Below are positions 39,770 through 49,026 of a stretch of DNA of 64,000 nucleotides, in pieces (positions within the stretch are counted from its first letter, which is position 1; each line of letters opens with the position of its first letter). This DNA comes from Ferrimonas senticii DSM 18821 (GTDB taxonomy: Bacteria; Pseudomonadota; Gammaproteobacteria; Enterobacterales; Shewanellaceae), in contig NZ_AUGM01000001.1 of the NCBI RefSeq assembly GCF_000422665.1, forward strand, positions 303,352-367,351, read 5' to 3'. The notes below the pieces were generated by a model. That model was given only the letters and a program-made list of their open reading frames with translations, did not search any database and had not been told where the DNA came from. A program made the position numbers and the translations under genes.

Positions 39770-40689
39770 GTAATCGGGTATAGCCAGTAGAACAAAGAGG
39801 TAACGGCGAGCAGCAGCAATAACCACAACAGTTGGCCACGGTTGACCAGATTAATCGCCCGCTCAATATCGCCAGTGTTGGCGTAGTGGCCGCAGCCCAT
39901 GGTGGACTTGCGGACCAGTTTACCGTGGTAGATGGCATCGCCGCCGATGGTAATGTTTAAAGCACCGGCGCCAGCGGTCATCACCGGCCCGCCATTGGGA
40001 CTGGCGCACTGTTTGGCTTGAGTTTGCCAGCAACGCCAGCCGCTGCTGAAGTTACCCAAAGCACAGTAGGTTAAGGCGCACAGCCGTGCTGGGATAAGAT
40101 TCAGTAGATCATCCAGCCGTGCCGCGGCCCAGCCAAACTGAAGAAAACGTTCATTCTTGTAGCCCCACATTGAATCTAATGTGTCGGTGAGGCGGTACAG
40201 TACTGCCGCCGGGGCACCGCCAACCATAAACCAAAACAGCGCGCCAAAGACCGCGTCGTTGCCATTCTCTAGCATTGATTCTATCGTGGCGCTGACGATC
40301 TGGCGCTGATCCATTTGGCTGGTTTCGCGACTGACAATCCAGCCGACCTTTTGCCGTGCCTCGGCAATATCGCCAGCGGCTAAGGCGCTGCTGACCATCC
40401 GGCCATGTTCGCCAAGACTGCGTCCGCCGATAACCACATAGAGCACCAACCCTTGCGCCAACCAGTGACTCGGCCAAAACCAGAACAGCGCCGCTGGCAT
40501 CACGGCCAATAGGGTTGCCATACCCCCGGCGATACGCCGCGGCCGGTAACAATAAGCGGCAATAGAGCGAGCATAACGGCCAAAAGCCACTAGCGGATGG
40601 TAACGTTTGACTTCGCCAAAGAGCAGATCCAGACCAAGACCAAGGGTTAATGCCAGCAGCAGTTCAAGCAGCGAATTAATAAACAGCAT
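39766..40689 (-). CDS. cbiB: Adenosylcobinamide-phosphate synthase
   Basis: Integral membrane protein of 307 residues that attaches the aminopropanol (phosphate) group to adenosylcobyric acid. It has several hydrophobic segments. Family motifs are the N-terminal DLLFGEVKRYHPLVAFG, IVSRETSQMD, the NGNDAVFGALFW block, and GGDAIYHGK with a C-terminal PNGGPVM. The ATG overlaps the stop of the preceding phosphatase gene. Confidence 0.94.
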   Translation of the reverse strand: MLFINSLLELLLALTLGLGLDLLFGEVKRYHPLVAFGRYARSIAAYCYRPRRIAGGMATLLAVMPAALFWFWPSHWLAQGLVLYVVIGGRSLGEHGRMVSSALAAGDIAEARQKVGWIVSRETSQMDQRQIVSATIESMLENGNDAVFGALFWFMVGGAPAAVLYRLTDTLDSMWGYKNERFLQFGWAAARLDDLLNLIPARLCALTYCALGNFSSGWRCWQTQAKQCASPNGGPVMTAGAGALNITIGGDAIYHGKLVRKSTMGCGHYANTGDIERAINLVNRGQLLWLLLLLAVTSLFYWLYPIT

Positions 40690-41228
40690 TAATCGGTCCG
40701 TAGCGAAAACAATCGGCCATTATCTGGCAGTGGATAGCGGTTTGACCACGGGAACTCGCCGCTTAAGCGATTTTGCAATATGCGCAGCCACTCGCCATGA
40801 CCGAACAATAACACTCGCTCGGCACCAAGACGCTGCACTTGATTAAGCCAAAGATCGATACGAGTGCTGACGGCGCTGGCGGATTCACTGCCGCTAATCG
40901 CCAGTTGATCTTGAGTAAATCGCTGTTGATAGGCCTGTTGCCACAGCGGGTGTTGACTTAGGATCTGCCCCTGCAATTGACCGAAATGGCGTTCACGCAG
41001 CAGCGCCGATTGAATCAGGTTTTGGTTGGGGCAAGCCAATTGCGCAAACTGATAGCAACGGCGCAGATCACTGCAGAAGATGGCATCAACCTCAAGTGCC
41101 GGTAACTGACCATGCAGAGCGAGCGCTTGAGCTCGTCCTTGCGGGGTCAGTGGGCTGTCGAGTTGACCGTGCAAGATCCCCTGCTGATTCCATTGGGTTT
41201 GGCCATGGCGGACCAGATAAAACTGCAT
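40689..41228 (-). CDS. Histidine phosphatase, second cobalamin-cluster copy
   Basis: A 179-residue histidine-phosphatase fold protein from the ATG at 41228 (MQFYLVRHGQTQWNQQG), with RHG at 7-9. Its late motif is LLFGHGEWLRIL. It overlaps cbiB directly (TAATG), so it is translated with it. It is smaller and clearly different from CobC at 34223-34849, keeping only the superfamily motifs. It may be the true alpha-ribazole phosphatase, act on adenosylcobalamin phosphate, or serve another sugar phosphate. Confidence 0.8.
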   Translation of the reverse strand: MQFYLVRHGQTQWNQQGILHGQLDSPLTPQGRAQALALHGQLPALEVDAIFCSDLRRCYQFAQLACPNQNLIQSALLRERHFGQLQGQILSQHPLWQQAYQQRFTQDQLAISGSESASAVSTRIDLWLNQVQRLGAERVLLFGHGEWLRILQNRLSGEFPWSNRYPLPDNGRLFSLRTD

Positions 41229-41313
41229 TGAACTTCGGCGCAAAACGGCGATTGTCGCAGAGTCCGAACGGGGCTGCCAAGCGCCGAGTAACTATTTCAA
41301 TGGCGCTGGAGAA

Positions 41314-41466
41314 TTAACGGCCAGATAGAGCATTGGCACGTTGGACGCGCTTGCTGCGTTTGCGTTCTTGGTTTGCTTTGAAACGGCGCCAAAATGGCAG
41401 TAGCAATGCAATGATCAGTAGTGAGATTGGTGGAAACCAAACGATGGCGGCAAACAAGTCATCCAT
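41314..41466 (-). CDS. Small single-span membrane protein
   Basis: A 50-residue frame runs from the ATG at 41466 (MDDLFAAIVWFPPISLLIIA, membrane span about 5-25) to a strongly basic tail (RRFKANQERKRSKRVQRA). The inside-positive pattern and the codon use look like a real small protein. An alternative ATG at 41478 adds four residues. The ribosome site is not strong. No family was recognised. It fills most of the gap between the phosphatase gene and the next leftward gene. Confidence 0.55.
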   Translation of the reverse strand: MDDLFAAIVWFPPISLLIIALLLPFWRRFKANQERKRSKRVQRANALSGR

Positions 41467-41606
41467 GATCTTATACATCGCGGTGGTGGGCTTTGATTAA
41501 TCATATTGCACCGGCGTTGTGATGTTGTTATTGCTCTCGCGCGCGGTTGTTGTTGTGTGGTTGTTATCAACTTTTTTACGCTTTTGTAATAAATTAACTG
41601 TGACTT

Positions 41607-42353
41607 CTATTCGCGAAAATCCAAAATTCGAACCCGATGATCGGCGTAGCGATAGGCCTGTTGCGGATTTTTCTTGGCTTTAATTTGCGCCTCGGTAGGC
41701 AATTTTAGTACCAGAGTTATCGGCGAGTTAGACAGTTTCAGTTTGCGCCACTGGCCATCGTCATTTTGATAAACCGTGACAAAGGCGGTAATCAGCATGT
41801 TGTCTTGGCTGGATACCCCGGCATCTAAGCCTAAGCGATGGATCGGGTAATAGTGGCGGGATGGCGCGTAGTCAATGCCGGCCGGCACCCAAAATTCGTA
41901 GCGTAGGTCATCATCAGCGCTGGCTTCGGCCGGTGAGTTGATGATCAATGGTTGCTGGTAAAACTGGCTCGCCGGAGCGACAAACGGTTTGGCTTCCGCT
42001 TGTTCCGAGTTAGCTTCGGCAAAACACCGTGGCCGCTGCAAGTAGCCACGCAGGTGGCGGTACAGTAAGCATCCGGTCTCTGCGCCTAGTAAGCGGATCC
42101 CTTGATAGAAGTTGGGATCGTAAATGATCTGCTGCACTTTCCACTGCAAGCCCCATTCAATCAAGTCGTGACTTAAGATCCCTTTGACTAAGGCGCGTTG
42201 CTGCGCGGTAGGCATATACCAGTCGTCTTTTTGCAGCGCGTTTTTGTAATTGCTGCGTTTATCGACATTCTTATAAAAATTAGGGTAGTCGCTAGCGTAA
42301 GCCGTGGCTGAGAGGCTAACTGTAAGCAGCAGTAGGGACTTCAGTGCGTTCAT
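41607..42353 (-). CDS. Secreted protein of unknown function
   Basis: This 248-residue protein has a signal peptide (MNALKSLLLLTVSLSATAYA, cleavage near AYA-SDY), so it is periplasmic or secreted. The mature part is mixed alpha/beta with many tyrosines and two cysteines close together (GCLLYRHLRG and RPRCFAEAN). No domain was recognised. Neighbours do not explain it. It is separated from hmgA by about 155 bases and may be expressed alone. Confidence 0.75.
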   Translation of the reverse strand: MNALKSLLLLTVSLSATAYASDYPNFYKNVDKRSNYKNALQKDDWYMPTAQQRALVKGILSHDLIEWGLQWKVQQIIYDPNFYQGIRLLGAETGCLLYRHLRGYLQRPRCFAEANSEQAEAKPFVAPASQFYQQPLIINSPAEASADDDLRYEFWVPAGIDYAPSRHYYPIHRLGLDAGVSSQDNMLITAFVTVYQNDDGQWRKLKLSNSPITLVLKLPTEAQIKAKKNPQQAYRYADHRVRILDFRE

Positions 42354-42509
42354 GAGTTAAACAAGGTAAAAGACGATTAACATTTGTTTAACCCATTGAA
42401 TTTGCAAATGCAATCACGTGCGACTACGTGCGCAATGGGATCCTGCTGTGAAAATGTTGGTGCAGTACCCACTTTCGGCGCTCAACCGTCGACGTTCTAG
42501 AGCAATGGC

Positions 42510-43808
42510 TTAAATTTTATCGTTTTGATCGAATAACTTACTGATGTTGTTCCAGCAGTTGGCATAGTCAGATTGCTTGAGTGGGGTTTGCATCGCCCAT
42601 TCGGTCGGGGTGAAGCGATAGCGCGACTCGAACATAAACGCCATGGTGTCTTGATAACGTTGCGGCGCTAATGTGTCGTTGCTGGCTTTGGCAAATACCT
42701 CGGCTTCGGGGCCATGCGGGGTCATGCAGTTATGCAAGCTGGTACCACCCGGGCTAAAGCCATGTTGTTTGGCGTCGTATTGGCCCTCAATTAGACCCAT
42801 CAGTTCGCTCATGACGTTGCGGTGGTACCACGGTGGCCGGAAGGTGTTTTCTGCCACCATCCAGCGCGGTGGGAAGATCACAAAATCCAAGTTGGCCCAG
42901 CCGGCGCCATCGGACGGTGACGTTAGTACGGTGAAAATTGACGGGTCGGGGTGGTCAAAACTGACGGTATTGATCACATTAAAGCGGCTTAAGTCGTACT
43001 TGTAGGGCGCGCTGTTGCCAGTCCAAGCGACCACATCAAATGGCGAGAATGGCAGTTCGGTTAAGTAACAATGACCGGCGAATTTGGTGATCAGTTGATG
43101 CGGCGTGTCGTTATCTTCAAACCACGCTTGCGGATATTGAAAATCGCGGTCGTTGGCGTAGCCGTTGGCGCCAACTGGGCCACGCTCGGGTAACTCAAGC
43201 GCGGCGCCATAGTTCTCGCACAGATAACCGCGGGAACTGTCATCAAGCAGTTGTACCCGAAACTTAACGCCGCGGGGGATCACCGCGATCTCGCCGGGTG
43301 CCAGTTGCAGTTGGCCAAATTCGGTATCCAGATGCAGACTACCGTGCTGTGGCACCAACAGCAACTCGCCATCGGCGCAGCTAAATACCCGGCTGTTCAT
43401 GCTTTGATTGGCAACATACAGATGAACGGCAACGCCGTGTTGTGCATCTGCGTTACCGTTAACGGCGATGGTGGTTATCCCATGGATAAAATCGGTGGGT
43501 TCGCTTGGCAATGGCAGCGGGTCCCAGCGCATCGGATCCGGTGGGGTAACAAGATTGAGCGGCGCGGTTTTGAGCCCCTCCAGTGGATAAGCACGAAAGC
43601 CCAGTTGCGCTACCGATGGCCGTAAGCGGTAGGTCCAACTGCGGCGGTTCGTCGCCCGAGGGGCGGTAAAAGCGGTACTACTGAACTGTTCGGCATACAG
43701 GTTGTAGGGGCAGCGCTGGGGGCTGAATTGGCCGATGGGCAGCGCTCCAGTTAATGCTTCGGTTTGATGTTCATTGCCAAAGCCATAAAGGTAGTTAAGC
43801 GAGTCCAT
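42510..43808 (-). CDS. hmgA: Homogentisate 1,2-dioxygenase
   Basis: Non-haem iron enzyme that opens the ring of homogentisate in tyrosine and phenylalanine breakdown. It has 432 residues, normal length. The N-terminus [19 protein letters not shown] is characteristic. The iron-binding part is in the C-terminal half, with [33 protein letters not shown] and the EVFAKAS block. Its usual partners maiA, fahA and hpd are not in the window, so the gene is isolated here. Confidence 0.97.
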   Translation of the reverse strand: MDSLNYLYGFGNEHQTEALTGALPIGQFSPQRCPYNLYAEQFSSTAFTAPRATNRRSWTYRLRPSVAQLGFRAYPLEGLKTAPLNLVTPPDPMRWDPLPLPSEPTDFIHGITTIAVNGNADAQHGVAVHLYVANQSMNSRVFSCADGELLLVPQHGSLHLDTEFGQLQLAPGEIAVIPRGVKFRVQLLDDSSRGYLCENYGAALELPERGPVGANGYANDRDFQYPQAWFEDNDTPHQLITKFAGHCYLTELPFSPFDVVAWTGNSAPYKYDLSRFNVINTVSFDHPDPSIFTVLTSPSDGAGWANLDFVIFPPRWMVAENTFRPPWYHRNVMSELMGLIEGQYDAKQHGFSPGGTSLHNCMTPHGPEAEVFAKASNDTLAPQRYQDTMAFMFESRYRFTPTEWAMQTPLKQSDYANCWNNISKLFDQNDKI

Positions 43809-44003
43809 TTGCCAGCGATCCCTAAATTGAATAGATCCTTACCCTATGTTGGGCCTTTGACCAGCGACAAGCGTAAACGCCGATTGAAGCCACCGCAGCG
43901 CTGTAAACATTGGCTAACGCCGCAGTGACCAACAGCAAATAGCAACGCCGCTTGCCCATCGGCAAACGGGTTGCTGCTGCGGTATTGGCACTGCGTCCAG
44001 CCG

Positions 44004-46814
44004 TTAGCGGGTGCACTCCTCAACCAGATAAGCCAGATGGCGGTAGGAGATCCCGCTGTGGCGGGTTAACCCCATCTCACACATCCGGTTGGCGTAGTAA
44101 CCTTCGCTAATTTCACTGGGCAGTTTCTCCTTGATATTGCGCAGCGCCGAGGCGTTGATCTCTGGCTTGTACAGCCCTTTTTCTCCGGCAAAACCGCAGC
44201 AATGGATGCCCTCGGGGCGAACAATTTCATCGCTGTAGTGATTAACGATGGCGGTCATCATGCCACCGGCATTCATGTGGCTGGCGCTACAGCCGACGTG
44301 CAGAGCAACCGAGCTTTTACGGCGCTTGGCTGGCAGTTTCGGCATCACTTGATCATGGATAAACTCAACCGCATCCATCAGTTTAAAGTTGACCTCGGCT
44401 TCTTGCAGGGTGCGCTTGGTGCAAGACAAGGCGTCGATGATCACTGGATATTCGCCGTTGTTGGTCATCTCGGCCAGTGCGCTGATCAACTCATTACGTT
44501 TGAAATCGGCGTTTTTGTAATCGCCTTTGGACTCCCACATCTGGCCGCAACACAAGGCGCGAGTATCGTTGGGGATCACCACTTGGTAACCGGCGCGTTC
44601 CAGTAGGGTTACCATCACATCGGGCAGTGTGGTGTCGTCGGGATCGCTTGGGGTTGGGCCAAAAGTGCGACCACCACAGGCGGCAAAGTAGACCACCGTC
44701 GGCTTGTCGGATGAAACAACCGAGGGTTTAGGTAAATTGCTGCCCTTGGGAAAACTTGGATCCCAGTAGGGCACTTCAGTGGATATCTTGCGGCCGACAT
44801 CCATCAGTTTTTGGGTGACGGTATCGCCGCTGAGTTTGTGAATGCCATGCAGCAGATTGAAACCGCTGCTGAGCGCCTGATTGACCATACCAAAATGGTT
44901 GGCTTGGAAGTCCAATACCTTTTGCGCCGTCGAGTCGATCTGCGGCCCGCGCAGTTTGCGCACCAACATCCCCATGTTGTTGTCTACCGGGCATGAGATC
45001 AGACATAACTGACAGGCGACGCAGGTATCGATTACGTCATATTGTGCATCCTGTTTGAGCTTTGCTGCAGCGGCGCTGTCGCCAGATTCTTCTAAACGGG
45101 CGATCTCCCGCAAGGTGGTGATCCGCTGACGCGGGGTCATGTTCAGTTCGCTGGTGGGGCAGGTTTTCTCGCAGAAGCCACATTCGATGCAGCGATCGAC
45201 GTAGCCATCGACGACTGCCGCCTGCTTAATCGCCTTGATGTGTATCTCTTTATCGTCGTTTAGCACCACACCGGGATTAAGCAATCCGCTCGGATCAAAC
45301 AGCTGCTTTAACTGTTTCATCAAGGCGTAGGCTTCAGCGCCCCATTCCATCTCGACAAAGGGGGCAACCGCTCGGCCTGTACCGTGTTCGGCTTTCATCG
45401 AACCGTCGTATTTTTCGATCACCAAGGTGGCGACATCGGCCATAAAGCGGTCGAACTGATCGACATCGGCCTGGCCGCGGAAGGTCGGGGTGATAATAAA
45501 GTGGAAGTTGCCATCAAGGGCATGGCCGTAGATAACCCCTTCTGGGTAGTTATGCTTGTGAAACAGCTCCGTCAGATCGGCGGCGGCGGCGGCCAGATCC
45601 TCAACCCGAAAGGCGACATCTTCGATAATCACCGAAGAACCGGCGGGACGTTCACCGCCGATGATTGGAAATAGCCCCGAGCGCATTGCCCAGTAGGTGC
45701 CATACACCGCTGGATCATCACTGAATTCCACCGGCCGTTCGGTATCAATATGGGCAATGGCATCGATCGCTTGCTGGGTATATTGCTCTAGGGTGTCATG
45801 GTCATTGGCCCGGCACTCGATCAGCAAAATTGCGGCGCCCTCGGGCAATTTATCTAGCCAGTCTGGCATCCCCTTTTTGCCGGTGATGGCTTTGATTGAG
45901 GCCCAATCGAGCAGCTCTGCCGCCGCCACCGCTGGGATTTTCAGTGGCGGAATGGCGCTGGCGGCATCGACCATATTGAAAAATACCGCCATTGCCGAGG
46001 CCTTAAACTGCGCCTCATCAACGGTGCGATAAGTGACCTCTTCGACAAAAGCAAAGGTGCCTTCAGAGCCAACCACCAAGTGATTAATCAGATCAAACGG
46101 TTGGTGATAATCGACCAAGGCGTTAAGGCTGTAACCAGTGGTATTTTTGATGGCAAACTTTTGCTTAATGCGTTGGCTCAGTTGTTGGTTGTTTTGAGTT
46201 GTGTGGGCTAAATCGTGCAGTTGTTGCAGCAACTCTGGGTGACGCTGACTAAATGCCTGTTTTGATGCCTCGTTACCGGTGTCCAAAAAGGTGCCATCGG
46301 CAAACAGTAATTTGGCACTCTCAATGGTTTTGTAGCTATTTTCGTGGGTGCCACAGCACATCCCCGAGGCGTTGTTGTTAACGATGCCACCAACCATGCA
46401 CGAGGCGAGGGTGGCGGGATCGGGGCCAATCTTACGGTTAAATGGTTTCAGTTTGGCATTGGCATCGGCGCCAATCACGGCGGCTCCAAGCGACACCAGT
46501 TGCTGGTCATCACTGATGTCGATATTGCGAAAGCCGTCGTAGCCCAAACGCAACAAGATCCCTTCGCCTAAGGCTTGCCCCGACAGCGAAGTGCCAGCGG
46601 CGCGAAAGGTAATCGGTACCTGGTGTTGGCGGGCCACCGCCAGAGTTTGTTCGACCTCGTGGCGACTGTTGGCGGTGACAACAATTTCAGGAACGATGCG
46701 AAAATAGCTGCCGTCGGTTGACCAGGCAAAGCGCCGCACCGGATCGTTACTGACGGCGTGCTGGCCTAATTGCTCAAGCAGTTGTTGATAGACGATCTGA
46801 TAATCAATGCTCAT
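44004..46814 (-). CDS. dld: FAD/iron-sulphur D-lactate dehydrogenase (Dld-II type)
   Basis: Membrane-associated D-lactate dehydrogenase feeding electrons to quinone. The protein has 936 residues from the ATG at 46814 (MSIDYQIVYQQL), with GGAG six bases before. Residues ~35-280 form the FAD-binding domain (ITFRAAGTSLSGQALGEGIL, GGIVNNNASGMCCG). The FAD-oxidase C-terminal domain follows. Near 540-660 lie two cluster motifs, CIECGFCEKTCP and CVACQLCLISCP. The C-terminal cysteine-rich domains contain CCGQMWESKG and CCGFAGEKGL. This layout matches the enzyme first described in Shewanella. Lactate permease and L-lactate genes are not adjacent here. Confidence 0.93.
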   Translation of the reverse strand: MSIDYQIVYQQLLEQLGQHAVSNDPVRRFAWSTDGSYFRIVPEIVVTANSRHEVEQTLAVARQHQVPITFRAAGTSLSGQALGEGILLRLGYDGFRNIDISDDQQLVSLGAAVIGADANAKLKPFNRKIGPDPATLASCMVGGIVNNNASGMCCGTHENSYKTIESAKLLFADGTFLDTGNEASKQAFSQRHPELLQQLHDLAHTTQNNQQLSQRIKQKFAIKNTTGYSLNALVDYHQPFDLINHLVVGSEGTFAFVEEVTYRTVDEAQFKASAMAVFFNMVDAASAIPPLKIPAVAAAELLDWASIKAITGKKGMPDWLDKLPEGAAILLIECRANDHDTLEQYTQQAIDAIAHIDTERPVEFSDDPAVYGTYWAMRSGLFPIIGGERPAGSSVIIEDVAFRVEDLAAAAADLTELFHKHNYPEGVIYGHALDGNFHFIITPTFRGQADVDQFDRFMADVATLVIEKYDGSMKAEHGTGRAVAPFVEMEWGAEAYALMKQLKQLFDPSGLLNPGVVLNDDKEIHIKAIKQAAVVDGYVDRCIECGFCEKTCPTSELNMTPRQRITTLREIARLEESGDSAAAAKLKQDAQYDVIDTCVACQLCLISCPVDNNMGMLVRKLRGPQIDSTAQKVLDFQANHFGMVNQALSSGFNLLHGIHKLSGDTVTQKLMDVGRKISTEVPYWDPSFPKGSNLPKPSVVSSDKPTVVYFAACGGRTFGPTPSDPDDTTLPDVMVTLLERAGYQVVIPNDTRALCCGQMWESKGDYKNADFKRNELISALAEMTNNGEYPVIIDALSCTKRTLQEAEVNFKLMDAVEFIHDQVMPKLPAKRRKSSVALHVGCSASHMNAGGMMTAIVNHYSDEIVRPEGIHCCGFAGEKGLYKPEINASALRNIKEKLPSEISEGYYANRMCEMGLTRHSGISYRHLAYLVEECTR

Positions 46815-47012
46815 GCTGCTCTCCATCAAAGCGGTCGTTTAAGAATAGCCGCCGCCATTCTTGGCGGTGAAGTGCGACTTTAGTGGCACAAATTATCGCC
46901 ACAACTGCGGGTCAAAATAGGGCAACCATTTTCTATCGGCTTTGATTTGTGTCACGATCCGTTCTTCTACACTTGTCGTAATCAACATTGATTTAACTTT
47001 TTGGAGTTACGG

Positions 47013-47654
47013 ATGATTTCCGAACAAGCGCAGTTGGTGCGAGCCGCCCTAGAGGCGCAGGGGCTTGAGACCCCAATGATCGATAACGGGCTAACCGCAG
47101 CGCAAAAGCGCGAACAGATCCAAGGCTTGATGGCGCAGATGATGGATGTGTTGGGCCTAGACCGTACTGATGACAGCCTAGAGCGCACCCCGCATCGGAT
47201 CGCCAAGATGTACGTTGATGAGATCTTTGCGGGGCTCGATTACGCGCAATTTCCGAAGATGTCGGTGATCGACAACAAGATGGGGGTCGAGGAGATGATC
47301 ACCGTCAATGACATCAACCTGACCAGCACCTGTGAACATCATTTTGTCACCATTGATGGCTATGCCAAAGTTGCCTACATACCGAAATCGAAGGTGATTG
47401 GCTTGTCGAAAATAAACCGTATAGTGCGCTTTTTTGCCCAGCGTCCGCAGGTACAAGAACGCTTAACGCGACAAGTGTTGGTGTCACTGCAAACCTTGCT
47501 GGGGACCGATAATGTCGCCGTCACCATCACCGCCACCCATTACTGCGTTAAATCCCGTGGCATTATGGATGTCAATTCCAACACCACTACCACCGCGCTC
47601 GGTGGCAACTTTCGCAGCGACGCGCGAACGCGCTCAGAATTTTTGGCGTTGTAG
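47013..47654 (+). CDS. folE: GTP cyclohydrolase I, type IA
   Basis: First enzyme of folate synthesis, opening GTP to dihydroneopterin triphosphate. It has 213 residues from the ATG at 47013, with GGAG seven bases upstream. The zinc cysteine and histidine motif is [11 protein letters not shown] near 107-117 and the second cysteine lies in [10 protein letters not shown]. Conserved [15 protein letters not shown] and LSKINRIV are present. It is divergent from dld with about 200 bases between. Confidence 0.97.
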   Translation: MISEQAQLVRAALEAQGLETPMIDNGLTAAQKREQIQGLMAQMMDVLGLDRTDDSLERTPHRIAKMYVDEIFAGLDYAQFPKMSVIDNKMGVEEMITVNDINLTSTCEHHFVTIDGYAKVAYIPKSKVIGLSKINRIVRFFAQRPQVQERLTRQVLVSLQTLLGTDNVAVTITATHYCVKSRGIMDVNSNTTTTALGGNFRSDARTRSEFLAL

Positions 47655-47690
47655 TTTGTAGCTGTACGCTCAATAGCCATTAGCCAGCTA

Positions 47691-47725
47691 AAGGCCAACT
47701 GTTAGCGACAACAGTTGGCCTTTTT
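47691..47725 (+). terminator. Terminator after folE
   Basis: A 13-bp stem (AAGGCCAACTGTT / AACAGTTGGCCTT) is followed by T-run. It also faces the convergent membrane-protein gene. Confidence 0.92.
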
Positions 47726-47777
47726 GGTGGATTTGCGCAAGCGAGCGGCAGTGAGCGCTCAAAGTCGATGAGCGCTG

Positions 47778-48809
47778 TTAGCTGGCGATTGCAAGCGGTG
47801 ACGTTTGCTTGGCGTTAATCGCCTCTAGCAGCACTTCGGGGTTATCTAGGTGTAATTGCAGTTGCTCATACGTATCGCAGTGAATGCCGCCAGCGCTGTA
47901 ATAGTGCTGTGGTTTGGCCAATGTCAGCCGTAATATCGGTTGTTGATTGGCTCGGCCTAGGGTTAATTGCGACGCGTCGGTAGTCACATCGTCGTCGCCG
48001 AGCTCAATTTGAGCAATGTCGTTGATGTTTACCACCATCATCCCCCAGAGACCGACGTTTAGTACCAGTTCCTGCTGGTTCAGATAAACACTGTGGTCGC
48101 GGGCGATGAAATGGTTGGCCAGCAGGTGGATCAGGCCATAAGCGATAATGCCGCTAACGCCAACGGCGAGCCAGCTATGGACTGGCAACAGCAGCACGTA
48201 ACTGCCGCTGCTGGCAAGCAGCAACAGCGTCAATATCGCCAGCAGATGAACTCGGTGTGCCATAAGCGTATTAAGATTGGTTATTGCGGTTGCCTGTGTA
48301 CGTCGCAGCCATGGCAGTAGATGCAGCCACGCGGTTAATTCTGCAATCGATATCATCTTAAGTGTGCGTCGCTTTTCGTCGGCTTCGCTGCGGTTGTTGA
48401 TGGCGGCGCTGACGCGGGGATCGCCGGTTTGTTTACGACATTGCCACAGGCTTTGCAGCACGGAACCGACTAAAGCCAGTTCAAACAGCACTACGATGGC
48501 AATGATGGGAAAACGCAGCCACATGATAAATTCAAAGTAGTGCTGTAGTTCGGCGGGAAAGGTAAATCGTGCCAGGGTCGAGCTTAGGCCAAATACCAAC
48601 AGCAATCGCCACGCTTTGTTGATTCCAGTGCGGATCAACAACCACCAGTTCATGAGCGGTAACACCAGAAACATCAATGCGGAAGCTAAGGCGAACTGCC
48701 GTTGTGCTTCGGAATGATTCAGTGAATCAGGCATCAGCCATAGGCTGGTGGCGTAAACTATGAACAATAAACACAGATAAAGCAGGCGAGAGCGATTGGC
48801 AGTGGTCAT
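47778..48809 (-). CDS. Uncharacterised multi-span membrane protein
   Basis: This 343-residue protein has about seven hydrophobic segments (near 8-26, 40-58, 65-80, 88-112, 185-205, 210-232), a cytoplasmic loop with RRTLKMISIAEL near 150, and a C-terminal soluble domain that begins QQELVLNVGLWGMMV. That domain has a PH-like strand pattern (WGMMVVNINDIAQIEL) seen in some membrane proteins of unknown function. No family was firmly recognised. It is a single leftward gene with no operon partner. Confidence 0.7.
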   Translation of the reverse strand: MTTANRSRLLYLCLLFIVYATSLWLMPDSLNHSEAQRQFALASALMFLVLPLMNWWLLIRTGINKAWRLLLVFGLSSTLARFTFPAELQHYFEFIMWLRFPIIAIVVLFELALVGSVLQSLWQCRKQTGDPRVSAAINNRSEADEKRRTLKMISIAELTAWLHLLPWLRRTQATAITNLNTLMAHRVHLLAILTLLLLASSGSYVLLLPVHSWLAVGVSGIIAYGLIHLLANHFIARDHSVYLNQQELVLNVGLWGMMVVNINDIAQIELGDDDVTTDASQLTLGRANQQPILRLTLAKPQHYYSAGGIHCDTYEQLQLHLDNPEVLLEAINAKQTSPLAIAS

Positions 48810-49026
48810 AACAGTCCTTGTTGATGCGTTTTCTATCTAGTGCGGGTCTAATGGTCAGATTTCAACCGCCTGCGACTGCATTGCGTAAAAAATTGCCCAG
48901 ATTAGCCAGTTTGAAGAACTGAACAATTAACCAGCGAACAGGGGGTTAGGATCGCAGGATGCTTCGCATCGGATCCCAGCCCTGCTAGGATCGCCCCGTT
49001 ACTATTGAAAAGAATTCGGAACCGTT

